Shown here: one piece after another, positions 9,944-18,116 of the stretch | Numbering within the stretch: position 1 is the first letter of the stretch | Layout of the letters: the number at the start of each line of letters is the position of its first letter | Assembly (NCBI RefSeq): GCF_021484805.1 | Contig: NZ_CP090557.1 | Location: forward strand, 62,001 to 126,000 | DNA from: Tellurirhabdus bombi | GTDB taxonomy: Bacteria; Bacteroidota; Bacteroidia; Cytophagales; Spirosomataceae | Direction: 5' to 3' | DNA: 64,000 nt | Program-made: the position numbers and the translations under genes | The notes under the pieces: model-generated | The model's input: only the letters and a program-made list of their open reading frames with translations | Database searches by the model: none | What the model was told of the DNA's origin: nothing

Positions 9944-12349
9944 TTACAGGCTATAGCGAATGGTTACCAGATAATTCCGCGTTGGCCCCGGTGTAAACTG
10001 GTTGGCAAAAATGGCGTTGGCAAAATAGCGCTCATTCAAGGCGTTGTTGAGGTTCAGCCGAACGCCAACCCGACCGACGCGGTAACCGAGGGCTGCATCG
10101 ACCACAGTATAGGCTGGTAAAGCATACGTATTGGCGCTATTGGTAAAGGTCTGGTCCATGTAGTTAGCCCCAACCCCCAGACTTAGCCCTTTCAGGGCGG
10201 TGGTTTGCAGTTCGTAATTCAGCCAGATGTTTAGCAGGTTTTCCGGGGCGAAAACGGCTTTTTTACCCGCAGCGGCATTAACCTCGCCGTTGGCATGGGG
10301 CAGGTATTTGGCTTTCGTGAAGGTGTACCCCGCCGTTACGTCCAGACCCACCAGTGGATTCCCCTGAATTTCGGCTTCGAATCCTTTCGACTCTGCCGAG
10401 CCAATGCGCTTGAAAACGCCGCCGGGCAAAGCTTCCACCTGGTTGTCTTTCCGCATGTAATAAACCGACAGATTGCCCGACCAGCGCTTGGAAAGCTCCA
10501 GACGGCTACCGATTTCGGCCTGATAGCCGGTTTCGGGGTCAAACGTTTCGCCATTGGGGGCGATCCGGCGCGACGGTTTGAAATAAGTAGAATACGAACC
10601 ATACAATGACAAGGCCTGAGTCGGCTGATAGACCAGACCCAGCCGATAGGTCAGCGCCGACCGCGCAATGGTTGACTTCGCCCCTTCCTGGGTTACATTC
10701 CGATCCGCATCGACCAGATCGGTGTAGTACGTCCCCCGGAAAATGTCGTAGCGCAGTCCGACCAGCGCCTTCAGTTTCTCCGAAAAACGCAGCCAGTCCT
10801 GCACGTAAATTCCATGGGCGGTTTCCTCCGTAGCGCGGTAATTGACATCCCGGTAATCAATGTAGCCCTGATTCAGAATCGGATTTTTCACCGCTACCGT
10901 AGCAAATTGGCCGGGGCCGAAAATCTCCCCGTTGTAAGTTCGGCGGTCCAGCACACTCAGCGAATACCCCACTAATACTTTTTGCTCTACCCGCCCTGTA
11001 TTGAAGTCCGCCGTCAGTTCGAGCTGATTCTGAATGGGTTTGGTCAGGTGATTGAAATAAAAAGGATACGAACGGTTGATGGAATCCAGGGTGGCGTTGG
11101 GCGTCAGCGATTCGGTGGAGAAATAATCAATGTTATCATCGTAATACGACAACTGGTTCGACAAACGCAGCTTATCGCTTAGTTGCCGAACGTACTTGAG
11201 CTGAAAATCGTAGCGCGTGTTTTTCAGAAAATCGGCGGGGTCGTTGTAGCGCGTATCGATGTCCAGACCGGGAATTATTTTACTGCCGGGCAGCATCGGA
11301 ATCCCTGAATCCGTATCGTACTTGTCTTTGTTAGCGCCGATGGACAGCAAAAAATAGTCTTTAGCAGTTGGCGTATATTCCAGCGCGAGGTAGGCGTTGT
11401 TGGTACTGACCCCAAACTGGCGATACCCTTCCGTATCCGACAGGCCAAAATCCAGGCGATAACGCAGTTTGTCGTTAATGGCACCGCCCGCACCGGCCCG
11501 CATCCGACGGGTATTGAAGCTGCCGTAGGCCGCCGAAAAGTCTGCTTTAAACTCGGCAGTCGGCTGTTTCCGAATAATATTGATGATGCCGCCCAGCGCC
11601 GAATGACCAAAGAGCACCGAGGCCGGACCTTTCAGCACTTCAATGCGCTCGACGTTCGCCAGGTTGGTGCTTGGGGCGCTGGTAGAAATGTTGTGTCGTT
11701 CGTCCCGTACGCCATCGACCAGCAGCACGAAATTATTAAAACCCCGTACCGTAAAATGCTGAAAACCACCGTAGGTATTGTTCGCCCGGACGCCCGTGGT
11801 GTTTTTCATCGCCTCGCCCAAATCATCGACGCCGCGCTGTTCAATCGTCCGGGCCGATACCGAACTGGTTGTCAACGGCATATCCCGGATTGGAACCGCG
11901 ATTTTGTTGATGGTCGCGAAGGCGGGTCGCCGTTCGGAGGATATGGTTACTTCCGACAGTTCATTGGTTTGGCTATTTAGTTGATAATCCAGTAGTGTTG
12001 TTTCATTCGTTCGGACGGTGATGTTTTGTTTTTGAGCGGTATATCCTACGCCACTTACGGAAAGCGTGTAGGTTCCGGCGGCTACATTTTTGAGTTCAAA
12101 GCTGCCATTGTTGCGGGTGGTTGTGCCGAGCGTTGTGCCTTCCAGTCGAATACTGATACCGGGTAAGGCCTCGTCGTTTTCGGCTAAAATCCGGCCTTTA
12201 ATCGCTCCCTGTCCCGATTGCCCCTGGAGCAGAAAAGTATGGAAAAAGAAAAAATAGAATAATGCTAAAAACTTGGTAATAAAGGGCTTTTGGTGTTCAT
12301 TTGGGGACTTGCTATCAGTTCGCGGATAGCCGTTAGCCTGTGTTCGCAT
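9944..12349 (-). CDS. TonB-dependent receptor (siderophore-receptor type) under a cobalamin riboswitch
   Basis: An 801-residue outer-membrane receptor. A hydrophobic segment near residues 28-45 acts as the signal peptide. A carboxypeptidase-regulatory-like domain follows at about 50-135 (AIKGRILAENDEALPG, then an LSGVGYTA-type strand). The plug domain contains RGVDDLGEAMKNTTGV and VERIEVLKGPASVLFGHSALGG, and the rest is a 22-strand-type barrel ending near YLVTIRYSL. Sequence style is that of siderophore receptors (FhuA/FpvA-like). However, the gene lies 191 bp downstream of a cobalamin riboswitch and is followed at once by a PepSY protein. A corrinoid, cobinamide or cobalt-chelate ligand is therefore more likely than an iron siderophore, which is inference from regulation. 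Confidence 0.88.
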   Translation of the reverse strand: MRTQANGYPRTDSKSPNEHQKPFITKFLALFYFFFFHTFLLQGQSGQGAIKGRILAENDEALPGISIRLEGTTLGTTTRNNGSFELKNVAAGTYTLSVSGVGYTAQKQNITVRTNETTLLDYQLNSQTNELSEVTISSERRPAFATINKIAVPIRDMPLTTSSVSARTIEQRGVDDLGEAMKNTTGVRANNTYGGFQHFTVRGFNNFVLLVDGVRDERHNISTSAPSTNLANVERIEVLKGPASVLFGHSALGGIINIIRKQPTAEFKADFSAAYGSFNTRRMRAGAGGAINDKLRYRLDFGLSDTEGYRQFGVSTNNAYLALEYTPTAKDYFLLSIGANKDKYDTDSGIPMLPGSKIIPGLDIDTRYNDPADFLKNTRYDFQLKYVRQLSDKLRLSNQLSYYDDNIDYFSTESLTPNATLDSINRSYPFYFNHLTKPIQNQLELTADFNTGRVEQKVLVGYSLSVLDRRTYNGEIFGPGQFATVAVKNPILNQGYIDYRDVNYRATEETAHGIYVQDWLRFSEKLKALVGLRYDIFRGTYYTDLVDADRNVTQEGAKSTIARSALTYRLGLVYQPTQALSLYGSYSTYFKPSRRIAPNGETFDPETGYQAEIGSRLELSKRWSGNLSVYYMRKDNQVEALPGGVFKRIGSAESKGFEAEIQGNPLVGLDVTAGYTFTKAKYLPHANGEVNAAAGKKAVFAPENLLNIWLNYELQTTALKGLSLGVGANYMDQTFTNSANTYALPAYTVVDAALGYRVGRVGVRLNLNNALNERYFANAIFANQFTPGPTRNYLVTIRYSL

Positions 12350-12540
12350 GAGTAAATTGGGTTAAACGATCAGTGTAAATTCTTCACTGAACTTCACCAC
12401 GCGAACGAATCGGAGAGAACGACAAGGGGAAACGGCTTGGGGAAATACGCACGAAACTGGTTCCCGCATGGGCTGTTACCGGTTGTACAAAGCCAAACTT
12501 GACGGTGCTTCAGATCGCGAAAGCATGGTCAGCGTGGAAA

Positions 12541-12693
12541 AGGCAGGTCTCCTGACTTGTAACATTTCTACCGTCCTTCCCAGCAAAAAGCCAGTGGACA
12601 ACGTGGGTAGAAACCTGGGCGTTACTTACAGTTGCGCGACAGTTCGTGATTTGCACACGATTCCCTATTAATCTGCACGTATGCAGAACCTTC
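12541..12693 (-). ncRNA. Cobalamin riboswitch (minus strand), controls TonB receptor-PepSY operon
   Basis: Read on the minus strand, the segment shows the conserved core of the AdoCbl riboswitch. It has ATAGGGAATCGTGTGCAAAT, then CTGTAAG, then CCACTGG with GGGAAGG, and finally the B12-box end CAGGAGACCTGCC at 12541-12554. The 5' end follows a -7 box at 12731-12738. About 190 bases separate it from the receptor start codon. That leader contains a short CAGTG/CACTG inverted repeat but no obvious strong intrinsic terminator, so control may be translational (inference). Short open frames across this segment are not genes. Confidence 0.93.
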
Positions 12694-12730
12694 TCCCGTT
12701 GGAGAAATGAAGTAAAGAACATTTGAGCCG

Positions 12731-12738
12731 CAAAGATA
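12731..12738 (-). promoter_or_regulatory. -7 box of promoter for TonB receptor riboswitch leader
   Basis: Read on the minus strand this is TATCTTTG, a perfect TAnnTTTG. It lies about 40 bases upstream of the riboswitch 5' end. The -33 region is degenerate (TTTAGC about 20 bases further up). Confidence 0.55.
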
Positions 12739-12802
12739 GAAGTTTTTAGACGAATCCCGCTAAAGTCCAAAACAATCGAATCCGCCGCCTCATTTTTTCG
12801 CC

Positions 12803-12835
12803 TTGCTTGTTTCCACCAAAAATAATGTAGCTTTG
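12803..12835 (+). promoter_or_regulatory. Promoter for plus-strand cobalamin riboswitch leader
   Basis: TAGCTTTG at 12828-12835 is a perfect Bacteroidota -7 box, with TTG at 12803-12805 and 12807-12809 as -33 candidates 18 to 22 bases upstream. Transcription would begin near 12842, exactly at the riboswitch 5' end. Only about 90 bases separate it from the divergent -7 box. Confidence 0.6.
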
Positions 12836-12840
12836 CCCCA

Positions 12841-12999
12841 ACAATCGGTGTGCTTCGCTACCATGAAGCACTTAAAAGGGAATCCGGTGCAATTCCGGAG
12901 CAGTACCCGCTGCTGTAAGTTCATCACAGCGTTCTGACAGGTAAGCCACTGTATTTCATACGGGAAGGCGTCAGAATTGAACGAGCCAGAAGACCTGCC
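12841..12999 (+). ncRNA. Cobalamin riboswitch (plus strand), controls NicO-type permease and BtuB-like receptor
   Basis: The core elements appear in order: AAGGGAATCCGGTGCAATTC, then CCCGCTGCTGTAA, then GCCACTG and GGGAAGG, and the B12-box end GAGCCAGAAGACCTGCC at 12983-12999. It is an AdoCbl-class riboswitch. The start codon of the permease is 140 bases downstream, with a stem at 13039-13083 between them that could be the expression platform. It lies back to back with a second cobalamin riboswitch on the other strand. Confidence 0.95.
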
Positions 13000-13038
13000 T
13001 TTTGTTGTCATATCCGGTCTGCTTTCGGGAATAAAAGC

Positions 13039-13083
13039 AGGAGGTCGATCTTCAGACAGCCCCTGGCCTGTCTTTCACCTCCT
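13039..13083 (+). promoter_or_regulatory. Hairpin, likely expression platform of the plus-strand riboswitch
   Basis: AGGAGGT at 13039-13045 pairs with ACCTCCT at 13077-13083, and inside it AGACAG at 13054-13059 pairs with CTGTCT at 13068-13073. It lies between the riboswitch and the permease start. The U-run after it is weak (GTGTCTTTTCC), so whether it terminates transcription is uncertain. Confidence 0.5.
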
Positions 13084-13139
13084 CGTGTCTTTTCCTGTAT
13101 TCTGCCGGCCTAAAAGGTAAAAAATAACAGAAAACACAC

Positions 13140-13772
13140 ATGGTTAATCCACTTTTACTGGACTCCCTGTTGCTCGGTGTGCAGCACTCTTTCGAGCCCG
13201 ACCACATGGCGGCGGTTTCGGTGCTGGCTTCGGAAAAAGACAAAAAAAATCGTGCTCAAATCTGGCGTATTGTCTGGCGCTCTTCGCACTGGGCGCTGGG
13301 CCATTCGTTTACGCTGATTTTATTTGCCTGCCTGATCTTATTACTCAAATCGTCGTTATCGCTGAACATTGCCGAGCAGGTCGAACTGGTCGTAGGGCCA
13401 CTGATGATCTGGCTCGGCCTTGTTGCCATCCGGCGCAATTTTGTACCTGCCGCGTCGTCTACCGACACATCGCCTAAAACCGTCAGCCGTTCGTTTTGGG
13501 TCGGCATGATTCATGGGCTGGCCGGAACGGGTGGCGCCTGCACCATCGCGCTGACGCTGGCCGCCCGCGATGCCTCGACAGCGGTCTGGATCATCATTCT
13601 GCAAAGCGTCGGAATTGTGGTTGCCATGACCGTCTACGGCTGTTTACTGGCTTTTTCGCTCCACAAAGTAATCGGCAAGTGGCAGACCGCCATCCGAATG
13701 ATCAACTACGTAGTGGGGGGCTTTTCAATCCTTATTGGATTTTATACGCTCTACGAAGTCCTTCTGTCTTGA
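13140..13772 (+). CDS. NicO/UreH-type nickel/cobalt permease
   Basis: A 210-residue inner-membrane protein with about six hydrophobic segments. The first helix ends in HSFEPDH (His16 to His22), the H-x4-D-H signature of Ni/Co permeases. A second His pair, SHWALGHSF at residues 49-57, lies in the next helix. A Gly-rich GLAGTGGACT segment follows at mid-length, as in UreH, HupE and RcnA relatives. Import of cobalt for cobalamin synthesis is the likely role, because the gene is first in a riboswitch-controlled operon with a BtuB-like receptor 14 bases downstream and cobN/cobB lie nearby. RcnA-like export cannot be excluded from sequence alone. Confidence 0.8.
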   Translation: MVNPLLLDSLLLGVQHSFEPDHMAAVSVLASEKDKKNRAQIWRIVWRSSHWALGHSFTLILFACLILLLKSSLSLNIAEQVELVVGPLMIWLGLVAIRRNFVPAASSTDTSPKTVSRSFWVGMIHGLAGTGGACTIALTLAARDASTAVWIIILQSVGIVVAMTVYGCLLAFSLHKVIGKWQTAIRMINYVVGGFSILIGFYTLYEVLLS

Positions 13773-13786
13773 TTTTTTCTTACTAT

Positions 13787-15982
13787 ATGCCCCTTTCATT
13801 TTTTTCCAGTAATTCTTTTCGTCACTCCGCGGGTCTGACGATTTCTTTTCTCTCTATTCTGTCAGCCGCGCAGGCGCAACCCATCCCTTCGGATTCCACC
13901 CGCGAGCGGGCGCTTGACCCCGTGGTGGTGACGGCTACTCGTTATGAAACACGAAAAGAGCTTATTCCTCAGAAAATCAACATCATTACTCAGCAGGACA
14001 TTGCCCTGACACCCGCGCTGGACCTAACCGACATCGTTAAAAAAACGGCGGCGGTCAACGTTATTCAGTATCCTAGTCTTTCGTCGGGTATCGGTATTCG
14101 GGGTTTTCGTCCGCAGTTTTCGGGTCTGAACCAGCGCACCCTGCTCCTGATCGACGGGCGGCCCGCTGGTGTTACCAACCTGTCGCTCATTAACCTGAAC
14201 GGCATCGAGCGCATCGAAGTCCTGAAAGGTCCGGCCTCTTCCCTGTATGGTTCGCAGGCGATGGGCGGCGTCATTAACGTCATCACCCGGCGCTCCAGTG
14301 GCGAAACCAAAGGCAATGCGTTTGTAGAATACGGTAGTTTTCAAACGCTTCAGGCCGGATTAAACGCGGGTGGCAATCTAAGCAAGAGGCTAGACTATGA
14401 CCTGTCATTTGCTTATTTTGAACGCTCTAAGGATTATAAGATCGGAAAAAATAACTGGTTTCGGGATGGCTTTGATTTTACAACCGCACGGCGGAACTAC
14501 GCCAACAAGCCCGCCGAGGACATTGACGACCGAAAAGATGATGGCCAGCGCCGCCCATTTACGCAGATGCATTATTATTCCGGCGCCCTTCGCCTGGGCT
14601 ACCAAATTAGCCGCAATTGGCGCGTCGATGTGCGGGGTGAGCGTTTTCTGGCCCGCGACGTAGAGTCGCCGGGCGACATTACCTACGGCACTACAGAAGC
14701 CGGTAAAAAAGACGTTGACCGCGCCGCCGGGGAAGTAAGTCTGACGGGGCAAATTGGCCAGCACCAACCCAGCCTGAAAGTGTTTACGGCAGAAGAAAAT
14801 TCGGGCATTTATACCCTCAATGCATCCGGCAAACCGGTTATTCCCTACCGTTCGAGCAGCACCGGCAATAACTGGCAAGGCATTCAGGTCAAGGATGTCT
14901 GGCGGCTGGGGAATCACTCGCTGATTGTTGGCTACGATTACCTGAATGCATCCACCGAAAGCCGTCGCTGGTCGGATGCAACCACCGAGCGTGCACCGTC
15001 TCAACCCGATTACGCCCTGATTTCTTCCGCGTTTTTTGCCCAGGCGCTGCTGCGCTTCGACCGCCTGACGGTTCAACCCGGCGTTCGCTACGACAACATC
15101 ACGTTTCAGGTGAAAGACACCCCTTTGCTGACCACCTACCAAAGCGGCAAAAAAACCAATCCGTTTGTCAGCCCCAGCCTCGGCCTGACCTATGAACTGC
15201 TGCCAGCCCTGCGCCTGAAAGGAACCGTGGGTCGCGCTTTTGTTACTCCCGATGCCTTCAGCGTAGCCGGTTATTCGGAGGTGCGTAGCTCGGCGGGTAA
15301 GATTTCGGTGATCGCCGGGAATCCGGACTTAACCAATGAAAGCAGTTTAAGCTGGGATTTAGGCTTGAGTTTCAGTAAACCGCAGGTAGGTCTTTCGGCC
15401 AATGTGACTTATTTTTCCACCCGCGTTCAAAACCGCATCGCCCGCGTGGTGAGTCAGGTCAACGAAGTACTGCCCAATAAGGATGTGATTGTTTCGCGGA
15501 CCAGCTACGTCAATGCGGCCGACTCCGAAATTAGCGGCCTGGAAACCGAACTAACCTACGATTTCGGGGCGCTTAGTCAGTACAAATACTCGCTAAAAGT
15601 TATTCTGAACGCAACTTCGCTGTTTAACGCGACGGAGGTAATTGTCGGAACAGACGCCTCCCGGATCGAGCGCGATGTGTACAACGTTGCCAAAACAAAC
15701 GGGAACTACGGCATTGAATACGATAACCTGCGCAAACTGCGGCTGCGGTTATCAGGGCGGTATGTTGGTCCCCGGAAAGACACGGACTTCACGGACGTGG
15801 CCAGCCCGGAAATCGAATACCCCAACTACGCTGTTCTTGATTTTGCTGCTTCGTATCAACTCACGCGCAGCCACAGCTTGACCCTGCAAGTCAACAACCT
15901 GACGGACGAAAATTACTACGAGAAGCGGGGATACAACCTGCCGGGACGGGCCATTTCAGCGCGGTATACATTGACCTTTTGA
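13787..15982 (+). CDS. btuB: TonB-dependent vitamin B12/corrinoid receptor, BtuB-like
   Basis: A 731-residue outer-membrane receptor without the carboxypeptidase-regulatory-like domain seen in the 9944 receptor. The ATG at 13787 gives a hydrophobic signal peptide ending near AQAQP; the open frame extends further upstream but would overlap the permease gene, so this start is preferred. The TonB box region, DPVVVTATRYET, is followed by the plug segment ERIEVLKGPASSLYGSQAMGG and a barrel ending ISARYTLTF with the expected terminal Phe. BtuB imports cobalamins across the outer membrane. The gene is 14 bases after the permease and shares its riboswitch. A hairpin at 16118-16147 terminates the unit. 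Confidence 0.87.
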   Translation: MPLSFFSSNSFRHSAGLTISFLSILSAAQAQPIPSDSTRERALDPVVVTATRYETRKELIPQKINIITQQDIALTPALDLTDIVKKTAAVNVIQYPSLSSGIGIRGFRPQFSGLNQRTLLLIDGRPAGVTNLSLINLNGIERIEVLKGPASSLYGSQAMGGVINVITRRSSGETKGNAFVEYGSFQTLQAGLNAGGNLSKRLDYDLSFAYFERSKDYKIGKNNWFRDGFDFTTARRNYANKPAEDIDDRKDDGQRRPFTQMHYYSGALRLGYQISRNWRVDVRGERFLARDVESPGDITYGTTEAGKKDVDRAAGEVSLTGQIGQHQPSLKVFTAEENSGIYTLNASGKPVIPYRSSSTGNNWQGIQVKDVWRLGNHSLIVGYDYLNASTESRRWSDATTERAPSQPDYALISSAFFAQALLRFDRLTVQPGVRYDNITFQVKDTPLLTTYQSGKKTNPFVSPSLGLTYELLPALRLKGTVGRAFVTPDAFSVAGYSEVRSSAGKISVIAGNPDLTNESSLSWDLGLSFSKPQVGLSANVTYFSTRVQNRIARVVSQVNEVLPNKDVIVSRTSYVNAADSEISGLETELTYDFGALSQYKYSLKVILNATSLFNATEVIVGTDASRIERDVYNVAKTNGNYGIEYDNLRKLRLRLSGRYVGPRKDTDFTDVASPEIEYPNYAVLDFAASYQLTRSHSLTLQVNNLTDENYYEKRGYNLPGRAISARYTLTF

Positions 15983-16117
15983 CTAGTTTGACGAGCTATT
16001 TTTCTTCACAGTAATATAATCTGTAAAGAGGCTGCTTCTCCAAACTAAAGCGTAAGTTTGTGCCGTTATCTAGCCCGTCTAGCTTTCAAAGGATTTAGTT
16101 TAGATTAAGAAAACAGG

Positions 16118-16147
16118 AAAGCTCACCGATGCATATCGATGAGCTTT
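16118..16147 (+). terminator. Intrinsic terminator after btuB-like gene
   Basis: AAAGCTCACCGAT at 16118-16130 pairs with ATCGATGAGCTTT at 16135-16147 (one mismatch), with a GCAT loop and a following TTAATT. It lies about 135 bases after the receptor stop. Confidence 0.7.
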
Positions 16148-16279
16148 TTAATTAAAAATGGCCTTTTTTAGGCTAAATAACTTAACAAAAACTTAATATA
16201 CGGCTTTTGTTTCTACCGTTTTTTTCGTATTTGTTTGTAGATTTTTTATCTTGAAAAAAAGCTGCTAATAATACCCCCT

Positions 16280-16573
16280 ATGAAAGCTAAAAAGAAAGCA
16301 CTGACTAGTGAAATTGCTAACTCCATCGAAGCAAAATTAAGCGAAGCCGGTGATCAGTCCAAAAAAGTAAAAAAAGCCATTGACAAAGCAGCTAAAAAGC
16401 TAGCTGAAAAGATTATCAAGACGCTCAAAAAGGAAGAAAAGAAAAAACAGAAAGAGTCAGATACAAGCTCCAAAAAAGAAGGCAAGAAAGGAAAAAAGTT
16501 TAGCGTAAAAGCTAAAAAATCGCCGGAGATGAACGCGCAGGCAGCTCCCGTCGCTGAACCAACCGACGCTTAA
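16280..16573 (+). CDS. Small lysine-rich protein of unknown function
   Basis: A 97-residue protein in which 29 residues are lysine. Residues 1-55 look helical, with heptad-like spacing of Leu, Ile and Ala. Residues 55-80 are a Lys/Ser/Gly-rich tail and the last 17 residues are Ala/Pro-rich. No membrane segment or signal peptide. The composition is like histone-H1-type or other nucleic-acid-binding basic proteins, which is only suggestive. The gene stands alone between the btuB-like terminator and the convergent wzi-like gene. The upstream region is very AT-rich with several T runs. The start ATG follows ACCCCCT and has no clear ribosome-binding site. Confidence 0.65.
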   Translation: MKAKKKALTSEIANSIEAKLSEAGDQSKKVKKAIDKAAKKLAEKIIKTLKKEEKKKQKESDTSSKKEGKKGKKFSVKAKKSPEMNAQAAPVAEPTDA

Positions 16574-16620
16574 AACTTTCGCAAGCTAACAGTGCTTTCC
16601 ATAGCCTGTTAGCTTCTTTT

Positions 16621-18099
16621 TTACCATATTTTTGATATACAGGCGTATCCGCCAACGCTGGAGGGTAATAATCCACCCCGGTCGGTGGCCAATTTTCCTG
16701 TTAGCAGAATTCCACCCAAACGCGGAAGCCGAACCTGGGCGGCTACCAGCGATGATACCTGATTGATGGGCGGTACATACCCCTGATTGTAGGTACCATA
16801 ATTCCGGCTGTAAGACAACTTGGCCGTTAGCTTGATCTGCTGCATAAAAACGCCTTCCAGACCCAGATACCATACCTGCACCCGATTATTAGGAAAAAAC
16901 GTGCCGCTGATGCGCTGCGTTTCCGGCCGCAAATCGCTCACCGGCATGATAAACGGGGTGCCAATGGTACGCCCAAAATACGACCACCCTTCGCGGTATT
17001 GGCTGTGGTTGAAGTAATTGTCCCGCCCCTGGGTACGGACGCGCAGATCAAAAACAGAACCAGACTGGTTCATGGTCGTTAGCAACTCGGCAACTACCTT
17101 CCTCAGCTGAAAAACCTGATTATCAAGCGGGTTCATGTTGCGAAAACGAATTCCCCACAAGCCATCCGGGATATTGAAGAAATTAATGCCGGACGCATCT
17201 TCATAGATATGCTGGTGATACAGCAAGGTATTCAGGCCCCTGCTTTTCCATTCGGCGCTAAAATCAAAATGCCCAATGTGGTTCCCAATGCGATTTTCCC
17301 CGTCAAACGAGCTGTACTGATCGTTATACATCTCCTCCGGGTAGCGCCCTAAAACCAGATTTACGTAATCCCGAAAAGCAGTAGTCAATTTTCCGTTTAC
17401 AGCAACCGGATTGTTTTTCAAATAATCGGCCCGACCGCCCCACTGAACCTGATGGTTTAAACCCACGTAAAAGAAAAAACGCTTATCGGGTTTCCCCAGA
17501 CGCGCGTAGATGTATTTCTGATGCAGGAAAGCACCCTGAATGTAAGGTGCATTAAACCAGCCGTGGGCGTAGCTGGCTTTAATGGCCACAAAATTTTTGG
17601 TGAATTTAAGGGGCACAAAATCAGGCATCGATAACTGGATCTTCGGAATGGGTAAGGCATTGCCCGACCAAGTAACAAATCCCGAAGAAAGCGTTGAATC
17701 GCCAATTCCCACCAGTTCGCGCCGCCGCCCCGCGTAGAGTTCCAACCACCGGAAACGAGCTTTTACGTACGCTTCCGGCAAGAGACCTTTCGTTTCTCCG
17801 TCGATGATGGTGTTGGCAACCCCATACACGCTCGCTCCCCAATCAAATCCGCGGCGACTGGGTGACGTGGAATCCGCCCGATACTCCCGGGCAATCCCGA
17901 TTCGGGCCGTACCGGCTGGGCCCTCCAACGGCACTGTACCATATTGATTGGTTCGGAGCCAGAAAGGAATCTGATCCGTTGTTGCGCCGAAAGCGCCTAA
18001 TTCAACTTCAAATCGGTATGGGTTAGTTGGCTGAGATTGGGCTAGAATTGACGGAGCATTGAACCAGAAAAAACCCAAAATCAAGCACCATAACCGCAT
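16621..18099 (-). CDS. Capsule assembly Wzi-family outer-membrane protein
   Basis: A 492-residue protein with an N-terminal signal peptide ending near ILAQSQP. Its N-terminal part, QIPFWLRTNQYGTVPLEGP, and the later AGRRRELVGIGDSTLSSG segment are typical of the Wzi-like beta-barrel family widespread in Bacteroidota. Wzi proteins bind capsular polysaccharide at the cell surface. The function of the Bacteroidota members is mostly inferred. The gene starts 17 bases after the stop of the di-heme peroxidase gene and could be co-transcribed with it and the PhoX-like gene upstream. No capsule genes are nearby. The barrel is rich in Tyr, Trp and Asn, as expected for an outer-membrane barrel. Confidence 0.75.
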   Translation of the reverse strand: MRLWCLILGFFWFNAPSILAQSQPTNPYRFEVELGAFGATTDQIPFWLRTNQYGTVPLEGPAGTARIGIAREYRADSTSPSRRGFDWGASVYGVANTIIDGETKGLLPEAYVKARFRWLELYAGRRRELVGIGDSTLSSGFVTWSGNALPIPKIQLSMPDFVPLKFTKNFVAIKASYAHGWFNAPYIQGAFLHQKYIYARLGKPDKRFFFYVGLNHQVQWGGRADYLKNNPVAVNGKLTTAFRDYVNLVLGRYPEEMYNDQYSSFDGENRIGNHIGHFDFSAEWKSRGLNTLLYHQHIYEDASGINFFNIPDGLWGIRFRNMNPLDNQVFQLRKVVAELLTTMNQSGSVFDLRVRTQGRDNYFNHSQYREGWSYFGRTIGTPFIMPVSDLRPETQRISGTFFPNNRVQVWYLGLEGVFMQQIKLTAKLSYSRNYGTYNQGYVPPINQVSSLVAAQVRLPRLGGILLTGKLATDRGGLLPSSVGGYACISKIW

Positions 18100-18116
18100 A
18101 TATGTAGTAGAGCAAC

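Noticed and set aside
12468-13011. Short open frames at 12468-12671 (+), 12510-12770 (-) and 12790-13011 (-)
   Set aside because: They overlap the two cobalamin riboswitches and have no coding-like composition.
13496-13786. N-terminal extension of the BtuB-like receptor
   Set aside because: It would overlap the permease gene in another frame and lacks a signal peptide; the ATG at 13787 gives a normal one.
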